Source: Pachyseris speciosa (taxonomy: Eukaryota > Cnidaria > Anthozoa > Scleractinia > Pachyseridae). Taken from it: a DNA stretch of 64,000 nucleotides. Every line of letters begins with the position of its first letter. Position 1 is the first letter of the stretch. Below the pieces are notes generated by a model. That model saw only the letters and a program-made list of their open reading frames with translations. It did not search any database and was not told where the DNA came from. This document shows, piece by piece, positions 56,767 through 64,000 of the stretch. The stretch covers positions 238,501 through 302,500 of the forward strand of contig JAEMWC010000616.1 of assembly GCA_016490735.1 (NCBI GenBank). Direction: 5' to 3'. Position numbers and translations under genes: made by a program.

Positions 56767-59700
56767 AGTATAAACCTTCCAAGACAAAAGCGAAAGGTGA
56801 CGCATCAAAAAATGTGGAAACTAGAGAACTAGAGGACGAGGCAAAAGTCAAAGATGTCGGCTCAGACAAGAGAGATGAGAAAACTGCAATAAGAGATGAG
56901 GAGATAGAGATGGAAGATGTAGGGTCAGACACAAAACAAGGAAAAACTGGAGTGGTAGATGGGGAGACAAAGGTGGAAGATCTCGGGTCAGACGCGAGGG
57001 ATGAGAAAGCTAGATTAACAGATAAGGACACAAAGATGGGAGATGTCAAGTCAGACGCGAGAGATAAGAAAGCTAGAGTGACAGATGAAGAGACAAAGAT
57101 AGAAGATGTCGCGTCAGACGCGAGAGATAAGAAAGCTCGAGTAACGGATGAAGAGACAAAGATGGGAGATGTCGCGTTAGACGAGAGAGATAAGCAAGCT
57201 AGAGTAACAGATAAGGAGACAAAGATAGAAGATGTCGGATCAGACGAGAGAGATAAGAAAGCTAGAGTGACAGATGAAGAGACAAAGATAGAAGATGTCG
57301 CGTCAGACGCGAGAGATGAGAAAACTGGAGAAACAGATGAAGAGACAAAGATGGGAGATGTCGCGTTAGACGAGAGAGATAAGCAAGCTAGAGTAACCGA
57401 TAAGGAGACAAAGATAGAAGATGTCGGATCAGACGAGAGAGATAAGCAAGCTAGAGTAACAGATGAGGAGACAAAGATGGAAGATGTCGCGTCAGACGCG
57501 AGAGATGAGAAAACTGGAGAAACAGATGAAGAGACAAAGATGGGAGATGTCGCGTTAGACGAGAGAGATAAGCAAGCTAGAGTAACAGATAAGGAGACAA
57601 AGATGGAAGATGTCGGATCAGACGAGAGAGATAAGCAAGCTAGAGTAACAGATGAGGAGACAAAGCTGGAAGATACTGGGTCAGCTGTCAAAGAAATGAA
57701 AAATGAAGGGGCAGAAATGAAGAAAATGGCTCAAAATATCAGATTAGATGCCAAAGATGTGAATGGTGGAGTAATAGACGACACAGATGTTCAGCAAAAT
57801 AACTATTTCAGATTCTCCATTGTTGTGCTTGAGGTGTTTGCATCCGCCCTTCGTCAGGCGTTTGTATACATGTGGGACAATCCGTCTTTCTGTCCTGCTC
57901 GTCTTTACCCTGCTAAGAAATGGGATGATTCTGAAGAGGTTCGAAACTTGTTCTTTAAGGAAGAAGGCGGGAACATGAAAATACCGACCAACAAATCGTA
58001 CGAGAAGTGGGACTGCGCGGTTCTTTTGGAAGCTACTCTGTTTGCTAACACCTTTGGAAAGCCAGATACAAGTGGAAATCGTCGCCCGTTAAACCAATTA
58101 CATGTGAAGCGTCTTTCACCTGGGGCATTCCACACACGTGTTCAGAGCGGAAGCCTATTTCGAACTCAACCAGAAACGTTCGCATTAGCTCTGGATCAGC
58201 TTCGCTTACTTAGAAACGCTCTTTGCCGCCACACCAGCACGCAAACAATCGACAAGGAAAGTTTCGACCGCTATATCGCCCTGACGAAAGATGCGTTTAT
58301 TGCACTTAAACAAGATATTACCATGGTTACTGCTGTTGAAACTTAGGGGACGAGTATTTTTCCACCGGCAGACGTCAGCAGTTAGAGGAAGAGTTAAGAA
58401 GAGAGAAGGATGCAGCCATTATGTTTAGCCAGATGGAGGATCCCCAGGGCGGACTGATCAAGCCTCAGGTCGACGATGTCCAAACCAGAAAAGGGCAAAA
58501 ACTGACAAAACTTGAAGATGCCGAGTCGGCCGTCAAAGCAATGAAAAGTGTCAAAGATGTGAATGGTGGAGTAATAGATGACACAGATGCCAAGAAAAAT
58601 ATGGAAGATGTCGGGTCAGACGTGGGAGGGGTGAAAACTGGAGTAGCAGATGTCAAGACAAACGCGGGGGACGTCAGATCAAACGTAAAAGATGTGAAAA
58701 ATGGAGGAAAATATGTGAAAACAAAGGTAGAAGATTACAAGTCAGACGTGAAAGAAGTGCAGACCCCACAAAACGGATGTGACGCGGGCAAAAGTGGATA
58801 ATACTGGGTCAGGATTGAGAGATGTCAAAACTGCACTGCCCCATGTCCAGACAAAAGATGTCGAGTTAGACGTGAAAGATGTGAAGACTGGAGGAGACGA
58901 AGGGGTGAAAAAGGAGGAAGATGTTGAGTCAGACAAGAAAGTAACGGGAGTAACAGAAGAGAAAGCTCAAGTAGAAAATGTCGGGTCAGACCTTAAAAAA
59001 GCCAAGACTGGACAACCAGATGTTCAGTTAAACGTCGACGATGCCGATTCCGGAGAGAAAAATGCGAAAAAAGGAAAACCGGATGTGAGAACAAAAGTGG
59101 GCGATGTCGAGTCGGAAGTGAAACGTCTCAGAGCTGGAGAAACAGATTCACAGGCAAACGATGAACATGTCCGCTCACATCTGGCAAGTGTGGAAATGGG
59201 AGCACCAGATGGAAAGATGAACGCGGAAGAGGCCGAAGCAGACGTGAAAAAATATTTGAAGACCAAACTGAAGAATTCCCAGTTAGCTGTGAGAAACAAA
59301 AATGTGAAGACTCTGGAGAACGAAAGCATGACAATTAAAGGAGAGTATTGGGAAGCAATTGGAGCAAAAAATATGCAGACAAAGTCAGAAAATGTCAGGT
59401 CAGAGGTGAAAAATGGAAAAGTTTCAGTGTCAGATACGAAGACGACAGCGGACGGTTTTCGTTGGGACGTGAAAATTGTGAAAACGGGGAGACAGGTACA
59501 GAAATGGAAGATGTTGAGTCAGACGAAAAAAACCTGAAAAGTGCAATAAAATATTTTGAGACAAAAGTGAAAGACTTTGAAACAAAACGCGAAGATGTGA
59601 AAACTGGAGTAACGGATGTGAAGACAGAAGTGAAAGGAGAAGTAGTGAATGATGTGAAAACTGGAGAAACAGATGTGAAGACAAACCAGGGGGAGGTCAG

Positions 59701-59906
59701 AACAAAAGCGAAAAATGGGAATACCGGAGTAACAACTGTCAAGACAAAAGTGGATAACGTCCGATCAAACATGAAGGATGAGAAAACAGGCATGACAGAC
59801 CCGAAGAAAACAGAACGTGGTGTCGGATCAGGCTCTAGACAGGTGGAAGACGTTCGTTTGGACCAGAAGGAACTGGAAGGAACAACGCAGCAAGAGAATC
59901 TCGAAG
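56767..59906 (+). pseudogene. Second HEPN-repeat exon, rearranged and frameshifted
   Basis: Paralogue of 4650-6831. From an acceptor-like site at 56766 (frame has no ATG at its start) a new array of 22-residue repeats runs to ~57690, then SAVKEMKNEGAEMKKMAQ fuses into the HEPN domain, where RNALCRH keeps the R-N-x4-H motif. Frames then break at ~58340 (stop at 58346), ~58775 and ~59487 by single-base changes relative to the first copy, the last in a G-run. The donor CGAAG|GTAAGA at 59907 is intact. It is either a decaying copy or carries sequencing indels; both need checking. Confidence 0.75.
56990..57660 (+). repeat. 66-bp coding minisatellite with 198-bp higher-order period
   Basis: Near-identical 66-bp units encode blocks like DKQARVTDEETKMEDVGSDER. 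Three-unit cassettes (starting DEKTGETDEETKMGDVALDE) repeat almost exactly, a 198-bp period. Low divergence implies recent expansion or homogenisation, unlike the aged array in the first copy. Confidence 0.85.
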
Positions 59907-60478
59907 GTAAGATTTTTACTATACCAAGTTTGGCTAAATTGAACAAAACTCTCTTCCTTAATTTTGTGGGATCAGACAGTCATTATATTCAGTTAAGAAA
60001 CAAAAATCCAGCACACTTATTCTTACTCAAATCGTGATTTTCTTGTGGTGAGACTATATTTGTGGCCACGATAATTTATGTCGAACTAAGGGTCTTAGAC
60101 TACAATGCTCACGGACACTGATCACACCTGAGAAATGCCATAGGACGGTAAATCAGGGGCCGCGCAGCAAGTTTTTGAGTGGGGGCCTAAAGAAGAAAGG
60201 GTGGACGATTTTTCTTTGGGGGGGGGGGGGGAAGGGGCATGCTTGGGAATTTTTATTTAATTTCTCTTAAGTGACGGAGAATGCTTTTATAACGATAAAA
60301 ATATTAATTTTTTTCCACATCTTCAGTGATGTTACTATCGGATCTCAAAATTCACCATCACTAAATTGAAATGTCATAGACTGTTATACTATTGGTATCA
60401 ACCTTTAATTGCTATAAATAAGCCAGAAATCCAACGATTTTGCTTGAGCTGCCTTGAACTCAACGCTGTATTATTAGC

Positions 60479-60627
60479 AATTATTGGACGAGGCTGAGTA
60501 TGATATGAAAAATTATGCAGATCGAGGAGGGTGTTATCCGCCGAAGCCGAAGGCTTGAGGAGGATAATACCCTCCGAGATCTGCATATCCGCTTTATATC
60601 ATACAAAAACCGAGTTCAATAATTGTT
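60479..60627. mobile_element. Foldback MITE inside the hAT remnant
   Basis: AATTATTGGAC ... GAGTATGATATGAAA ... GCAGATCGAGGAGGGT is mirrored by ACCCTCCGAGATCTGC ... TATATCATAC ... GTTCAATAATTG, so the segment folds into a ~65-bp imperfect stem around GCCGAAGCCGAAGGC. Confidence 0.65.
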
Positions 60628-60709
60628 TAATTATTCATTCAAAATATTTTCACTGCTCTGAAATTTAACAAAACGGTAACTAAAAATAATTAAGTGAATA
60701 ATATTAAAG

Positions 60710-61192
60710 TTACTGAACATCATATACTTGAAAAGTGCCAAAATTACGCTTTCTGTTTGTGTTGCGGTCGGTAAATTCGTTTGCGATGTCAATGGTGGAA
60801 AGCCTGTCAGTTCTTTCCTTGTGTCTGTTTAAAACTGTCAGGTTACTAAATCGTTCCTGGTTCATCCTTGAACGGAGCCAAGTTTTTAGCCTCCGGGCAG
60901 TCGAAAAGGATCTTTCACCGGTTGCACTGGTTGCCGGATTTACGAGAATCAGCTTCCATAACGTGATAACTTCTTTTATCATTTTCCGTTCTGGGTTGGG
61001 TAGCTCATTAATTTTTACTATGATGTCGTCAAAACACGAATAATCACCATGCTTCAGCAGCACTTGTAAAATTTCCATCTGGGCAGTTAACATTGAAATA
61101 TTAACATCATCGTTGTACAGTTTTTCCTTAAACTTTAGCTCGTCGGATTTGTCCTGCGAATTGAGGGTCTTAATTAAGAACAAATATTTCAT
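60710..61192 (-). pseudogene. hAT transposase C-terminal (dimerisation) fragment
   Basis: 160 codons with SATGERSFSTARRLKTWLRS and LTVLNRHKERTDRLS, the hAT family C-terminal block. The catalytic N-terminal and BED regions are absent. Confidence 0.8.
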
Positions 61193-61906
61193 AATTGTAA
61201 CGACTAATACTTAATTCTGTCTTTTATCTGCGCGTTTGTGTTTGCCAGTAACTCTGGTCACTTTCGAAATAACGATTTTTTGCAATTTTTGGCTCCGTTA
61301 TTTTTGTTAAATTATTTTTTGTTTAATTTATTTTTATTTTTGCAAAAAAATTGGGGGGGGGGGGAGGGGGGTAAAGCCCCCAGCCCCTCCCCCTGCGCGG
61401 TCCCAGCCAATACTTGATACGTAACCATGCGTGCATCAGAAAACTTGTTTCCTTTCTAAAGTCAAGTTTCCCCTAGATTGAAATATGATTCACCTGATCT
61501 ATCTTGTTAGCAACTGGCCCTAGTATAGGTCATCTATAGCTTCTTGTTTTCTATTGAATGTTGTTCTCTTTGCCGTCGCCTCCGTATGACCATCATGGAG
61601 ACGCAATGCGTGTGAAATTGAGGCATCTTCTTGCATCTTTCTTTAGAATCAAGGCAACAACTCTCCTCTTTGAGTACAATTGATAAGATGAAAATGTGCA
61701 TTATGGGAAACTAGAGTTGAAAAATTTGTGCAGTAAAAATCCGGGTAGTGCCTCTAGAGTAGTCTCTCCTGGCGATCAAAGCGCAGGAGGGTGCGAGATT
61801 ACGCCACAAAGGGACCTTTAAATAGCTCACGCATGCCCTGGGCTCACATATTTATGCACAGTGGCTGTCCCAGACATATTTTAAGGTTTTTTAATTTATG
61901 TATCAG

Positions 61907-64000
61907 GTTCTTCGGTTGGGATGTGTAATCCGCCCATGGAGTTGGGAAATGCTTCTGGTCATCAGCTACAGGTGATGAAGATACCAGTCTCACCTCAAAC
62001 CCTTCGTGGAACGGAGGGTAGCAATACAAGCTTTTCTGATCTTGGATGTGCTCATTTCAAGATTGGTGATAAAAGGTCCACGGAAGGACAAGGAGAATCA
62101 GCCGTGAATTCAAGTATGTTTAGTGATCAAAAATACATGGCATACAGCTACCACAACCTTGGTACGAAGCAGCTTGAAATGGGAGACCTTGATGAAGCTT
62201 TGTTGTCTCTACAGAAGGCTATACAAGTAAGCAAGGGCCACTTGTCGGATGATGACACCTTGCCCGTTTACAGCCTTGGTGCCCTGGGAAGTGTTTATCT
62301 GTTAAAGAGTGATAACAAGTTGGCTGTTGAGACATTAACAAAAGCAGCACATATGGCATCAAGTCTGCTAGGTGATCACAAGGATACGGCGAGAAGCTTT
62401 TATTTGCTTGGTGTTGCGCAATTTCGCGTGAAGGACCTCAACAGCGCCTTGGAATCTTTACAAAAGGCCTCGCAAATGAACAAGGAACTTTCAGGGATGA
62501 CCCCACATCTGCCAGAAGTTTCCTCGAGCTTGGACATGTTTGTCTAGAGTTAAGTGATAACAGATCAGCTGTTGAAGCATTCCAGATAGCCGCAGAAATG
62601 AGATCAAAGGTGCTTGGACATCATGAAGACACAGCCTACAGCTACTACTGCCTTGGTGTAGCACAGCGTCGGATAAAGGATCTCAAAGGAGCGTTGAATT
62701 CACTTCAAAAGGCGTCAAGACTGAATGAGGAAATTAAAGGGGATCATATCGATACTGCTGCAAGTTTCCATTCGCTGGGAGAAGTGTATTTGGCAACAGA
62801 CGATAAAACGTCAGCTGTTGAATCACTTAAAAAGGCTGCAGACATAAGAGCAAATGTGCTTGGTGATCATGAAGATACGGCAGACAGCTACTTTTTGCTT
62901 GGTATAGCGCAGCATGAAATCGGAGACCTTTCTGGATCCTTGGAATCTCTTCAGAAGGCATCGCGCTTGAAGAAGAAACTCTTAGGGGAGAACGCCATTA
63001 CCGCTACAAGTTTTCATGAGCTAGGAAGAGTTTTTTTAGGACTAAAAGATGACACGTCAGCTGTTAAAGCATTCCAGGTGGCCGCAGTAATGAGATCAAA
63101 GGTGCTTGGACAGCACAAAGACGCGGCGCACAGCTACTACTACCTTGGTGTAATACAGCTTCGGATGAAGGCTCTCAAAGGAGCGTTGCATTCTCTTCAA
63201 AAGGCGTCAAGACTAAATGAGGCAGTTGAAGGGGATCACATCATAACCGCTGCGATTTTCCATTCCTTAGGATGTGTGTATTTGGAAATGAACGATGGAA
63301 AGTCAGCTGTTGAGCAGTTTCAAAGAGCAGCAGATATACGATCAAGAGTGCTTGGTGATCACGAACACACGGCAGACAGCTACTTCTTGCTTGGTGTAGC
63401 GCAGCATAACATCGGTGACCTTACTGGATCTTTGGAATCTCTAAAGAGTGCATCGCGACTGAAGAAGTATATAAAAGGAGATCACTCCGATACCGCCACA
63501 AGCTTTCACAACCTTGGAGGTGTTTATTTGGGATTGAGAGATAACAAATCAGCTGCTGAGGCATTCCGAATAGCGGCAGATATGAGATCAAAAGTGCTTG
63601 GTAAGCACGAAGAGACAGCGTCCAGTTACCATAACCTCGGTACAGCCCAGCTTCTGATGGAAGACCACACAGGAGCTCTGACGTCTCTACTGAAGGCTTG
63701 TCAACTGAGGAGAGAATCCTTAGGGGATCACCCAGATACGGCGGCAAGTTTTTACACGTTGGGATGTGTCTATTACAAGATTGACGACAAGACGTTAGCT
63801 CTTAAAGCATTTCAGGTTGCAGTAAACATGAACTCAAATGTTCTTGGTGATAATGAAGCTACCGCGCGGAGCTACCACTTACTTGGTGCACTTCAGCATG
63901 ACACAGGAGATCTAGAGAGAGCCTTGGCATCTCTACAAGAGGCCTCGAGACAAAGGAGAGAATTGCTTGGTAAAGATCACCCCAACACCGTCGAAAGCGT
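61907..64000 (+). pseudogene. Second TPR exon, frameshifted and cut by window end
   Basis: Nearly identical to 7631-9801 over its full visible length. One base is missing at ~62496 (GGGATGACC versus GGGAATGACC), which leads to a stop at 62547. The rest reads as TPRs in the shifted frame to the window end, where the final ~100 bp of the exon are cut off. The high identity, compared with the more diverged exon 1, suggests recent duplication or gene conversion. Confidence 0.8.

Larger units (their letters stand above)
60154..61406 (-). mobile_element. hAT transposon remnant with dimerisation-domain fragment
   Basis: CAGGGGCCGCGCAG at the left and CTGCGCGGTCCCAG at the right are inverted with 12 of 14 matches, the hAT-type terminus. 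Both ends have long G/C runs just inside. It contains only the last part of a transposase. A clear 8-bp target duplication is not seen. Confidence 0.75.
59907..61906 (+). other. Intron of second HEPN-TPR copy, enlarged by a hAT remnant
   Basis: Donor and acceptor (TTAATTTATGTATCAG|GTTC) equal those of the first copy; the extra ~1.2 kb over the 799-bp intron of copy 1 is the inserted element at 60154-61406. Confidence 0.7.

Noticed and set aside
56681..57691. Minus-strand frame of 336 codons opposite the 66-bp repeats
   Set aside because: Same artefact: perfectly repetitive Ser/Leu/Val-rich antisense of the coding minisatellite.

Overview
The window reads as nuclear DNA of an anthozoan cnidarian, most likely a stony coral (inference). 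It has AT-rich non-coding DNA, spliced genes with very long repeat-filled introns, a Mab-21/cGAS-like gene, tandemly duplicated HEPN plus tetratricopeptide genes, a Penelope-like element with GIY-YIG nuclease, CR1-like LINEs whose first ORF has SAP and SGNH domains, tRNA-derived SINEs and many foldback MITEs. No rRNA, CRISPR array or bacterial operon is seen.

Layout. (1) 724-2208: a probably single-exon Mab-21/cGAS-like protein whose nucleotidyltransferase active-site residues look replaced. (2) 4536-9801: a gene built from a DZIP3-type HEPN domain, a long region of 11/22-residue charged repeats and, after a phase-1 intron of 799 bp, an exon with about 15 TPRs. (3) 9802-20154: foldback and SINE insertions, then a tandem array of ~1.6 kb units that ends directly before (4), an 11-exon gene I assembled from splice sites and codon phase, 20155-55586. 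Its N-terminal family is not recognised; it then has a TIG/DBB-like domain, ankyrin repeats and an acidic tail. Its ~35 kb are mostly introns holding nested elements: a Penelope-like element inside a TIR element; a LINE inside a TIR element; a SINE inside a pogo/Tigger-like element; an L1/Tx1-type LINE inside a CR1-type LINE; and a piggyBac-like MITE inside a gypsy LTR element inside another LINE. (5) 56767-64000: a second, rearranged and frameshifted copy of the HEPN-repeat-TPR gene, with an extra 66-bp repeat block placed before HEPN and a hAT remnant in its intron. It runs off the window end.

The genes are of types linked to innate sensing in animals (cGAS-like receptor family, HEPN-TPR proteins, TIG-ankyrin adaptors), so the neighbourhood may be an immune-type gene cluster shaped by tandem duplication; this is inference. 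Most open frames inside introns belong to transposable elements or are antisense shadows of low-complexity repeats.
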